From Corynebacterium pacaense (GTDB lineage: Bacteria; Actinomycetota; Actinomycetes; Mycobacteriales; Mycobacteriaceae), in assembly GCF_900169525.1 (NCBI RefSeq), contig NZ_LT821239.1, positions 124,001 through 188,000 of the forward strand: a stretch of DNA of 64,000 bases, read 5' to 3'. Made by a program: the position numbers and the translations under genes. The stretch's first letter is position 1; each line of letters starts with the position of its first letter. Positions 17,705-25,147 of the stretch are shown here, one piece after another. The notes under the pieces were generated by a model. The model made no database searches. It was not told the origin of the DNA and saw only the letters and a list, made by a program, of their open reading frames with translations.

Positions 17705-19018
17705 TCAGCCGGGCACCTCCTCGGAGAGTCCGAGATGCTCCCGCAGGGTGGTGCCCGCGTACTCGCGGGGGTAGATTCCGCGGTCCTGCAGCTCGGGCAC
17801 CAGCAGGTTGACGATCTCATCCAGCCCCACCGGGGTGAGATAGGGGCTGATGTTGAAGCCCGCGACGATTCCGGTCTCCGCGTATCGCTGCAGCGAATCG
17901 GCGATCGAGGAGGGTGTGCCCACGAAACCGTTGGTGTCATTGCCGCGGTTGGTGTGGTTGATCACAAACTCCCTGATGCTCCAGCCGCGGTCGCGGGCCT
18001 GCCCCCGCCAGGCGTCGATAAGCTTTCGTGTGTTGTTGGCCTGGAAACCGCTGCCCCTGGTGACATCGGCATCCGTGATCACCGGGTCAACATCGGGAAG
18101 CGGTCCGTCGGGATCGAAGTCCTGCAGTTCGCGTCCCCAGAACTGCTCCAGGTACGCCACCGCGGTCTGCGGGGTGATCTGGGCCCGCCTGACCTCGTAC
18201 CACTTGTCCTGTGCTTCCTTCTCACTGTCGGCCACCACAAAAGTCGACCCGGGGAAGGGGCGCACCGACCCGGGCGCGCGCCCCGCCCTGAGCGCGCGCT
18301 GTTCGATATCGGCCGCGAAGGCGGTCGCATCGCCGAACTCGGGGTGCGCGGAGAAAATGATGTCGGCGTGCCTGACCGCAAAATCACGACCGGACGGCGA
18401 GTCGCCGGCCTGGAAGAGCACCGGGCGCCCGCCCGGAACCAGCGGCAGCGTACGGCGGACATCGAGATCATAGAAGTCATCCCTGTAGCGCAGCCCGGGC
18501 TCCCCGCGCTCACCCGCCCGCCAGATCTCCTTGACTGCGGTGACGAAGGAATCCGCGTGCCGGTACCTGTCCTCGTAGCTGACATAGCCCCCGCGGCGGA
18601 AGTTCTCCCCCGTCCACGCATTGTGGGTGGTGACGATGTTCCAGGCGTTGCGGCCCTGACTGAGATGGTTGAGACTGGCAAGACGGTAGGCCAGGTCCGC
18701 CGGATCGTTGTAGGTGGTGCTCTGCGTGGCCACCAACCCGAGCCGGGTGGTCACCGCTGCCAGCGCCGCCTCCGCAGTCTGGGCGTCGGGCCTCCCGACG
18801 ACGTCAAGATCATGCAGCCGCCCCAGATGCTCGCGCAGCCGCAGCCCCTCCCCGAGGAAGAACGCCGCGAACTTGCCCCGCTCCGCTGTCTGCGCGAAGC
18901 GGCGGAAGGATTCGAAATCGATCTGGTCGCCACTTTCCGGCCAGTGCCAGATGGTGGTGAAGTTGACTCCGTGGAAGAAGATGCCGAACTGGATCTCACC
19001 GCTGATCGTGGAGGTCAT
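17705..19018 (-). CDS. NtaA/SnaA/DszA-type FMN-dependent monooxygenase
   Basis: A 437-residue member of the bacterial luciferase-like (LLM) superfamily, subfamily NtaA/SnaA/SoxA(DszA), which uses FMNH2 from a separate reductase. The N-terminus FGIFFHGVNFTTIWHWPES, the STTYNDPADLAYRLASLNHL block and the NAWNIVTTHNA block are characteristic. Members act on nitrilotriacetate, sulfones or sulfonate esters. It overlaps the upstream LLM gene by ATGA, so the two are coupled. A McbR-like site before the operon suggests a sulfur-scavenging role. The FMN reductase at 30858 could in principle supply FMNH2, but linkage is unproven. Confidence 0.87.
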   Translation of the reverse strand: MTSTISGEIQFGIFFHGVNFTTIWHWPESGDQIDFESFRRFAQTAERGKFAAFFLGEGLRLREHLGRLHDLDVVGRPDAQTAEAALAAVTTRLGLVATQSTTYNDPADLAYRLASLNHLSQGRNAWNIVTTHNAWTGENFRRGGYVSYEDRYRHADSFVTAVKEIWRAGERGEPGLRYRDDFYDLDVRRTLPLVPGGRPVLFQAGDSPSGRDFAVRHADIIFSAHPEFGDATAFAADIEQRALRAGRAPGSVRPFPGSTFVVADSEKEAQDKWYEVRRAQITPQTAVAYLEQFWGRELQDFDPDGPLPDVDPVITDADVTRGSGFQANNTRKLIDAWRGQARDRGWSIREFVINHTNRGNDTNGFVGTPSSIADSLQRYAETGIVAGFNISPYLTPVGLDEIVNLLVPELQDRGIYPREYAGTTLREHLGLSEEVPG

Positions 19019-20094
19019 CGGACCAGCACCCCCTCGTCGGAGAAGATGTTGCGTGCAGCGCCGAGACCGAAGACCTCGCGCAGGGTCGCCCCGGCTGCCG
19101 GCGGTGTGAGAACGCCGCGGGCGATGAGCTCCGGCAGCACCACATGGACCAGTTCATCAAGGTCCTCGTTCAGGCTCGCGGGAATCAGCCGCACGCCGTC
19201 AGCCACCTGTGCCAGCTCGGTGATCCTGTCCACAAGTTCCGGGGCGGAGCCGGCGAAACGGGCTTTTCCCGTGGCCCAGGGAACAACGGCATCCAGGCGC
19301 GCGAGGCGATCCGGAGCGGCCTCGCCGCGGGAATCAACGACAACCTCAAGGTCCGCGATCACCCGGGCCCCGTCGACGGCGGCACGCGCCCGGTCGATCA
19401 CCGCGGCCTCCGCCGCCACCAGCACCGCGTCCACCCGCGCGCCGGAGGTGGCGTCGGGTGCGGCGTCGAGGTCGGCGATGATCGGGACCTGCCCCTGTGG
19501 CGGCCGCGGCGTGATCGCCGGCCCCCTGACCGAGAAGGAGGCACCGACGAAATCCACGGGGTGCAGCTTGTCGCGGTCGATGTAGCGGCCACTGGGAAGA
19601 TCACGGATGACGGCGTCAACCTCCCAGGAATCCTGCAGGAGGCGGACAACCTCGACGACATCATCGATCTCCCGGCCCAGCTGCTCCTCCGAGAGCTCCA
19701 CCCGCCCGTACTGCGCGGCGGCCGCGGCGGAGTTCTCAGCGGAGACCAGCCAGCCACCGCGCCCCCGGGTGGCGTAGTCGACGCTGATCAGCTGGGTGGC
19801 GATGTGAAAGGGCTCGAGATAGGTCGCGGGGATCTGCGCGATCAGCCCCAGCCGCGAGGTGGAGGGACCGACGAAGGCGCCGAGCTGCACCGAATCGAGA
19901 CGCGGAGCCGCACCGGGCAGGTGCGACCCCGCGAAGGTGGCGTAGCTGAAGCCCGCGGATTCAATCCGGGAGATGATGCGTTGGATTCGGGCGGCATCAA
20001 GCGCGCCGCCCGATCCCGCATCCTCTCCCCCGGCGTCACCGGGATGACTGCCGAGTCCGTCGATGTGGATCCCCAGCGTGAATGGTTGGCTCAT
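19015..20094 (-). CDS. LLM-class flavin-dependent oxidoreductase
   Basis: A 359-residue luciferase-like TIM-barrel protein starting MSQPFTLGIHIDGLGSHPG at ATG 20094. It shares FVGPSTSRLGLIAQIPATYLEPFH and the AENSAAAAAQYG block with NtaA/DszA relatives but is shorter than its downstream partner. The C-terminal ends of both pair members carry similar sequence (LVHVVLPELIARGVL...AGATLREVFGL here), so they may be divergent duplicates. It is the first gene of the two-gene operon. A 16-base McbR-like motif lies 26 bases upstream of the start. Confidence 0.83.
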   Translation of the reverse strand: MSQPFTLGIHIDGLGSHPGDAGGEDAGSGGALDAARIQRIISRIESAGFSYATFAGSHLPGAAPRLDSVQLGAFVGPSTSRLGLIAQIPATYLEPFHIATQLISVDYATRGRGGWLVSAENSAAAAAQYGRVELSEEQLGREIDDVVEVVRLLQDSWEVDAVIRDLPSGRYIDRDKLHPVDFVGASFSVRGPAITPRPPQGQVPIIADLDAAPDATSGARVDAVLVAAEAAVIDRARAAVDGARVIADLEVVVDSRGEAAPDRLARLDAVVPWATGKARFAGSAPELVDRITELAQVADGVRLIPASLNEDLDELVHVVLPELIARGVLTPPAAGATLREVFGLGAARNIFSDEGVLVR

Positions 20095-20119
20095 TGTTGT
20101 TTTCTCCCTGCCTGCACTA

Positions 20120-20135
20120 CAGACCGTGTTGTCTA
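20120..20135 (-). promoter_or_regulatory. McbR-like binding site upstream of the LLM operon
   Basis: Read on the minus strand the site is TAGACAACACGGTCTG. The McbR consensus in C. glutamicum is TAGAC-N6-GTCTA, so nine of ten defined bases match. It lies in the promoter/leader of the LLM monooxygenase pair. mcbR itself is encoded at 42430-43080. McbR is known to repress sulfonate and sulfonate-ester monooxygenase genes in C. glutamicum. Confidence 0.55.
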
Positions 20136-20215
20136 TTGGCTGCTTCCATAGAAACGGATGCGGCACGGGGGAGCCAAGCATTCAAGTTGGGGAGAAAGAA
20201 ACCGGCTGCGCCGAG

Positions 20216-21130
20216 CTACCTGATGGTGACCTGGCGGGACTTGATGTTCTCCAGCTGCCTGCGCTCCTCGGGCGTCAACTGGGCGTCGTTGGCCAGCTCG
20301 GCGGCGATCGCGGCGTTGAGTGCAAGGATCGCGTCGGCGTAGTCGGTGTGCGGGCGCTCCGGATCGAGATCCCACACCGGCACGGTGATTCCGTGGGTGC
20401 GGAAGACCCCGGCGAACCTGGTGTCCGCGCCCAGGTGCAGCTCCCCGCGCGCGGCGATCCGGGCCAGGGCGAGCAGCAGCGCGTTCTCCTCCTCGGTGCG
20501 CACCCAGCGGATGTGGGCCTTTCCTCCGGGATTGACCCACCAGATCGCACCAGGCACGTCGACCTCGACGGGGTGGGAGGGCAGGATGGATTCATTCGCG
20601 GCCTGCATGTGCTGTGCCACCTGGGGCGACTGGGTGTCCCCCTCGGCCAGCCACCAGTTGAAGTCCTGGTGCGGTGTGATGGTGAGGGTCGCGGAGGCGT
20701 CGATAAGCTCGGTCAGTTCCGGCTGAGTCCCGTCGGCCTTCGCGGTGGTCAGGGAGGTGCCCGCGGCGGCGGCGCGGATCCAGTTGAGCGCGAACGCGAG
20801 GTCCCGGCCCGGGGTGTTGGAGCGGTTCGCCTGCTGCAGTGCCACGAATGCCTCACTGCCGTGCTCCTCATCGCGGACGAGCGCGGCGACGGCGCCGGGC
20901 AGGACGGTGCACACGGTGACGGTGCGGTCGCTGCCCCTGATGTCCAGCGGCGCGGTCGCGGAGGGAATGAACTCCTGCAGGGCCACGAGGTCGGCCTCCA
21001 TGGCCAGGCCCTCGAAGGGCCGCGGCTCCCGATCCAGCGCCTCCCGCTCAGCGGCACGGGCCGCGAGTTTCGCCTGACGGCGGCTCATGCCCTCGGGCAG
21101 CTGCTCACTCTTTTTATTCTTCTTTGCCAT
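20216..21130 (-). CDS. DUF5926 family protein
   Basis: A 304-residue cytoplasmic protein with a lysine-rich start (MAKKNKKSEQLPEGMSRRQ), typical of the actinobacterial DUF5926 family, sometimes loosely called SecA-related. No catalytic motif is evident. ATG 21130 lies inside the end of the glpQ gene (17-base overlap), so translation is coupled to glpQ. Function is unknown; its constant linkage to glpQ in corynebacteria is from memory. Confidence 0.75.
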   Translation of the reverse strand: MAKKNKKSEQLPEGMSRRQAKLAARAAEREALDREPRPFEGLAMEADLVALQEFIPSATAPLDIRGSDRTVTVCTVLPGAVAALVRDEEHGSEAFVALQQANRSNTPGRDLAFALNWIRAAAAGTSLTTAKADGTQPELTELIDASATLTITPHQDFNWWLAEGDTQSPQVAQHMQAANESILPSHPVEVDVPGAIWWVNPGGKAHIRWVRTEEENALLLALARIAARGELHLGADTRFAGVFRTHGITVPVWDLDPERPHTDYADAILALNAAIAAELANDAQLTPEERRQLENIKSRQVTIR

Positions 21131-21875
21131 GCGCATTAGCGTACATGGCGGGTGCGACACCGGTGTCCAACACTTGCGCCACTTCATCGGGGACGTTGGT
21201 GGCCAGCATGTCCACCCCATGGTCCTGCGCCCACAGCACGTCCCTGGGCTTATCGACGGTGAAGAGGTACGTGGGAAGGTTCTTCCGACCGATCAGGGAG
21301 GGATTGAGCCTGGCACGCTCAATTGACAGCCCGAGGCCCGTCGGATCACCCAGACGCCGGTCGGTGGGGTTGATCCAGCGTTCCCAGGCGCGGCGCAGGT
21401 GGATACGGTCGATGGAGGGCGCGAGCCTGGACATCCAGTGAATGGCGGGCAGCGAGAAGGAGATGACATGGATCCGGGGATCCTCACTTAGCCCCCGGTA
21501 GCGCAGCACCCGCACGATCTGCTCCTCGAGCATGATCGAGTAGCGCATGGGATGCTTGGACTCGATGTAGAGGTGCTTGTCGGGATAATCCTCCATGATG
21601 TCCAGAAGGTCGTCGAGGGTCAGGACCCGCTCCGGCGCCTGCCTGGTCCCGAAGTTGAAGGTGCGCAGGGTGGTCAGATCCATCGCGGAGACCCGGCCCC
21701 GACCGTCGGAGACCCTGCTGATCACCGGATCGTGGATGTTTACCAGTTCCCCACACCTGCTCAGGCGCAGATCCGTCTCGATCCCATGGATGGGTAGTTC
21801 AAGTGCGTGGACAAAAGCCGATTCCGTGAGCTCCGGGTACTGCGAGGACAGTCCCCGGTGCGCAATGATCTTCAT
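21114..21875 (-). CDS. glpQ: Glycerophosphodiester phosphodiesterase
   Basis: A 253-residue GDPD TIM-barrel enzyme that hydrolyses glycerophosphodiesters to glycerol-3-phosphate plus alcohol. The N-terminal catalytic block is IIAHRGLSSQYPELTESAF (His of HRG, then an expected Glu-bearing segment), followed by GIETDLRLSRCGELVNIHD with the metal-binding Glu/Asp and the second His. No signal peptide, so it acts in the cytoplasm. ATG 21875 fits the family start. It is followed by the overlapping DUF5926 gene. Confidence 0.92.
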   Translation of the reverse strand: MKIIAHRGLSSQYPELTESAFVHALELPIHGIETDLRLSRCGELVNIHDPVISRVSDGRGRVSAMDLTTLRTFNFGTRQAPERVLTLDDLLDIMEDYPDKHLYIESKHPMRYSIMLEEQIVRVLRYRGLSEDPRIHVISFSLPAIHWMSRLAPSIDRIHLRRAWERWINPTDRRLGDPTGLGLSIERARLNPSLIGRKNLPTYLFTVDKPRDVLWAQDHGVDMLATNVPDEVAQVLDTGVAPAMYANAHGKEE

Positions 21876-21974
21876 TCTCGATAATCTCCTACGCTGCTGC
21901 GGTGCTACTGTGCGGGGGCGAACATCCCCGTCCCAGTATTCCCCCGACACGGAGTTCTCGCAGCGCGAACGTAC

Positions 21975-22436
21975 TCAGCCGACCTCCTCGCGCAGCACAC
22001 GGACAAAGGCGCGCAGCTCCGGATCGCCCTCGAGGGCGTCGAGCACCTCGTGGAGCGCCGCTTCGCTGGTGGGGCGGGCGAGGTCGAGAAGCGCGCTCCC
22101 CTCCCCGGTGATCTCGGTGTAGATTCCGCGCCTGTCGGTGGCACAGATGAACCGTGAGAGCAGCCCCCGACCCTCCAGCCGGGACACCAGGCGGGTGGTG
22201 GCGCTCTGGCTCAGCCCCACCGCATGGGCGACCTCCTTCATCTGGAGGTGCCCGCCGATCCCGTTGTGCTGCCTGGACAGGACCTCCAGCAGGGAGTATT
22301 CCCTGACACTGAGGCCGTGAAGTGGTTGAAGGGACCGCTCGATGTGCGTGTCTATCCGGTCGTGGAGCACCTGGAGTGCGCACCAGCGCTGCGCCATTCC
22401 GGTGCGTCCGTCGACCACGCGCGCATCCTGGGCCAT
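21975..22436 (-). CDS. MarR-family transcriptional regulator
   Basis: A 153-residue winged-helix repressor. The DNA-binding region is LSVREYSLLEVL ... MKEVAHAVGLSQSATTRLVSRLEGRGLL, with the beta-wing ATDRRGIYTEITGEG. It is divergent from the SDR-SDR-PRISE operon with about 130 bases between starts, which makes it the likely regulator of that operon. The effector is unknown, perhaps a quinone or enone substrate of the reductases. Confidence 0.9.
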   Translation of the reverse strand: MAQDARVVDGRTGMAQRWCALQVLHDRIDTHIERSLQPLHGLSVREYSLLEVLSRQHNGIGGHLQMKEVAHAVGLSQSATTRLVSRLEGRGLLSRFICATDRRGIYTEITGEGSALLDLARPTSEAALHEVLDALEGDPELRAFVRVLREEVG

Positions 22437-22497
22437 CCGACACCCCTTTCCGTACCGCTCATGCTATCAGCAGGCACAGGCGGCGAGGAGTACGTAC

Positions 22498-22519
22498 ACT
22501 TTAAGTTGCACATGAAAGT
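22498..22519. promoter_or_regulatory. Imperfect inverted repeat, candidate MarR operator
   Basis: ACTTTAAGTTGCACATGAAAGT carries ACTTT/AAAGT outer arms around a partly symmetrical centre. It lies between the divergent MarR and SDR genes, about 50 bases before the SDR start, a usual place for an autoregulating MarR operator. Confidence 0.4.
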
Positions 22520-22569
22520 AACCGTCGTACGCAAGTATGCTGCGACCGCGGACCAGAAGGGCACAACAG

Positions 22570-23286
22570 ATGGATTCATTGCAGAATCAGCGCGTACTCA
22601 TCGTGGGTGGCGCCCGCGACATCGGCCTGGCGGTGGCCGGTGCCGTTGCGGACGCCGGCGGCACCGCCGTCATCGGGGCGCGCGGCGCCGCGAAGGCGGA
22701 ATCTGCCGCCGCGTCGATCCCCGGCGCCGAACACGTCCTGATCGACATCACCGATGAGGGGTCCGTCACCGCGGCTCTCGATGCGGCCGCACCCCTCGAC
22801 CACATCGTGATCACGACCTCGGCCCACCATAACGTCCCCGTGACCGAGCTCGAGCACGACGCCACCGTCACCGCATTCGAGACGAAGGTGATCGGACCTC
22901 TGCTGCTGGCCAAGCACGCCGCGGGCCGACTGCCCGCGCACGGCTCGATTCTGTTGTTCTCCGGCCAGGCGGCATGGAAGCCCTCTCCGGGATACTCGAT
23001 CATGGGCATCACCAACGGCGCGGTTTCCTTCGCCGCCAAGCATCTGGCGGTGGAGCTCGCGCCCGTGCGGGTCAACGCCATCTCCCCCGGTGTCATCGAT
23101 TCCGGAAGCTGGGACTCCATGGGTGCTGCGGACAAGGAGGCATTCCTGTCCAGCTCCGCCGAGGGGACCCTGGTCAAGCGGGTCGGACGCAACCGCGACA
23201 TCACCGACGCGGTGCTCTGGCTGCTCACCGCGGGATTTGTGACAGGGGAAACCATTCACGTCGAGGGAGGGGCACCACTGGCATGA
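22570..23286 (+). CDS. Short-chain dehydrogenase/reductase, first of operon
   Basis: A 238-residue classical SDR with a modified cofactor motif (VLIVGGARDIGLAVAGAV instead of TGxxxGIG). In place of the usual Ser-Tyr-Lys, the active-site Tyr/Lys region reads SPGYSIMGITNGAVSFAAK, with Tyr and a Lys spaced further than YxxxK. This suggests altered catalysis or a binding role. ATG 22570 has AGAAGG nine bases upstream. Its stop overlaps the next ATG (ATGA). Confidence 0.85.
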   Translation: MDSLQNQRVLIVGGARDIGLAVAGAVADAGGTAVIGARGAAKAESAAASIPGAEHVLIDITDEGSVTAALDAAAPLDHIVITTSAHHNVPVTELEHDATVTAFETKVIGPLLLAKHAAGRLPAHGSILLFSGQAAWKPSPGYSIMGITNGAVSFAAKHLAVELAPVRVNAISPGVIDSGSWDSMGAADKEAFLSSSAEGTLVKRVGRNRDITDAVLWLLTAGFVTGETIHVEGGAPLA

Positions 23287-24056
23287 CAACCAACACCTAT
23301 GCGGTAGAGGGCAGGACCGTCATCATCACCGGAGCCGGATCGGGCATGGGGCGGGAGATCGCCCGCGGGTTTCTGGACAACGGTGCGAGGGTCGTCGCCG
23401 CCGGGCGACGCCTCGAACCACTGGAGGAGACCATCTCCGGTGCGGCCCCGGAACGCGCGGTGGCCATCACCGCCGATGTGTCCGACCGCGGTAGCGTCGA
23501 CAGGCTCGTTGCGGAGACGGTGGGGCACTTCGGCGGGATCGACGTGATCGTGAGCAACGCCGCCATCTACATCGGCGGCGAACTCGCCGACCTGCCCGAG
23601 GATCAATGGCGGTCGGAGTTCGCCGTCAACGTCGACGGCCTCTACCACCTGGTCGCCGCGGCCTCGGATCACCTCGTTGCCTCAAAGGGCAGCGTGACAG
23701 CGATCTCCTCGGTGTCCGGGCTCGCCGGGGACTGGGGGCAGGCGGCCTATAACGCCAGCAAGCACGCGGTCAATGGGCTAATCCGCTCGCTGGCCCTGGA
23801 CTACGGTGACCGCGGCGTGCGTTTCAACGCCGTCGCCCCTGCGTTCACCGCCACGGACATGACCTCCGGCATATGGAAGGATGAGGACAACCTCGGCCCC
23901 TTCCTCAACCGCATCGCCCTCGGCAGGGTCGGGCGCCCCGGGGATGTGGTCGGACCCGTGCTCTTCCTCTCCACCGATGACGCGTCCTACATCACCGGCA
24001 GCATCCTCACCGTCGACGGTGGTACCAGCGCCTCGACCGGACAGCCGCACGCATGA
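23283..24056 (+). CDS. Short-chain dehydrogenase/reductase, second of operon
   Basis: A 257-residue classical SDR with intact motifs: TGAGSGMGREIA for the cofactor, SNAA, catalytic Ser in SAISSVSGL-like context (AISSVSGLAG), YNASK for the catalytic Tyr-Lys, and the C-terminal ITGSILTVDGG typical of 3-oxoacyl reductase-like SDRs. It is expected to reduce or oxidise a hydroxyl/keto group with NAD(P)H. ATGA overlaps link it to the genes on both sides. Confidence 0.9.
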   Translation: MTTNTYAVEGRTVIITGAGSGMGREIARGFLDNGARVVAAGRRLEPLEETISGAAPERAVAITADVSDRGSVDRLVAETVGHFGGIDVIVSNAAIYIGGELADLPEDQWRSEFAVNVDGLYHLVAAASDHLVASKGSVTAISSVSGLAGDWGQAAYNASKHAVNGLIRSLALDYGDRGVRFNAVAPAFTATDMTSGIWKDEDNLGPFLNRIALGRVGRPGDVVGPVLFLSTDDASYITGSILTVDGGTSASTGQPHA

Positions 24057-25135
24057 CGGGCACACCGGCGACGGATGGTGACAACCCGGTGGTCCTGGTT
24101 GCGGGCTCCGGGGGAGTGATCGGCGGAAACGTGATCAGGCACTTCACCTCCCGTGGCGTGACCACCCGCGGGATCAGCAGGCGACCACCGGAGGGCTCGC
24201 CGGGCTGGACTCATCTGGGAACCGATCTGCTCGATGCCGATGCCACCGCCGCGGCGCTGACCGGCGCGGCGGACACCTCCCGCCTCGTCTTTGCCGCCTA
24301 CATCGAGCAGGAGGAGCCACGGGCGCAGATCGCCACCAATGTAGCACTGCTCAACAACACCCTCGACGCCCTCGCCGCGGCCGGTGCGCCACTCGAGCAC
24401 GTCACCCTCTACCAGGGGATGAAGTATTACGGCGCCCACCTGGGCCGGTTTGCCACCCCGGCCAGGGAGGACGATCCCCGGCTGATCGTGCCCAACTTCT
24501 ACTATGACCAGGAGGATCTACTGCGCGCCCGCGCGGACAGGGACGGTTTCGCCTTCACCATCCTCCGCCCCGAGGGCGTGATGGGGTACGCGCGCGGGAC
24601 GCCGATGAATCTGCTCATGGTGCTCGCTGCCTATGTCACCATCACCCGTGAGCTGGGCATTCCGCTGCGTTTCCCCGGAAGCGGGCACACCTACGACCGG
24701 GTGCTCTACCAGGTATCGGATGCCGCACTGCTTGCCGACGCCACCGACTGGGCGGGTGGCACCGCCACCGCCCATGGTGAGGCCTTCAACCTCACCAACG
24801 GCGATGTCTTCCGCTGGCGGCAGCTGTTCGAGGCGATCGCCGGGCACTACGGCATCCCGACGGGGGAGCCGCAGGGTTTCCGACTCAGCGAGCACATGCC
24901 CGCCTACGCCGGGGTGTGGGAGGGAATCGTCGACAGGCACGGTCTGCGGCGCACCCCCTGGGACACGCTGGTGGACTGGAACTTCGGCGACGCGATACTC
25001 AACGCGCCCGGTGACAACGTCTCCTCCACCATCAAGGTGCGCAGGGCCGGATTCACCGGCTGCCACGACAGCATCCCGCGGATCATCGAGCTTCTCGACG
25101 ACCTCGCCGACCGCCGGATCATTCCGGGCAGGTAG
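24053..25135 (+). CDS. PRISE-type (progesterone 5-beta-reductase-like) SDR
   Basis: A 360-residue extended SDR. The cofactor motif is VLVAGSGGVIGGNVIRHF. The characteristic PRISE blocks are present: LYQGMKYYGAHLG, carrying the catalytic Lys of this family, and PNFYYDQEDLL, with the catalytic Tyr. Plant members reduce the C=C bond of enones (progesterone, iridoid precursors), and bacterial homologues act on diverse enones. The assignment rests on these motifs. It is the third gene of a tightly overlapping operon controlled presumably by the divergent MarR gene. The stop is 12 bases from the convergent pyk2 stop. Confidence 0.8.
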   Translation: MTGTPATDGDNPVVLVAGSGGVIGGNVIRHFTSRGVTTRGISRRPPEGSPGWTHLGTDLLDADATAAALTGAADTSRLVFAAYIEQEEPRAQIATNVALLNNTLDALAAAGAPLEHVTLYQGMKYYGAHLGRFATPAREDDPRLIVPNFYYDQEDLLRARADRDGFAFTILRPEGVMGYARGTPMNLLMVLAAYVTITRELGIPLRFPGSGHTYDRVLYQVSDAALLADATDWAGGTATAHGEAFNLTNGDVFRWRQLFEAIAGHYGIPTGEPQGFRLSEHMPAYAGVWEGIVDRHGLRRTPWDTLVDWNFGDAILNAPGDNVSSTIKVRRAGFTGCHDSIPRIIELLDDLADRRIIPGR

Positions 25136-25147
25136 GCGGCGGACCGT

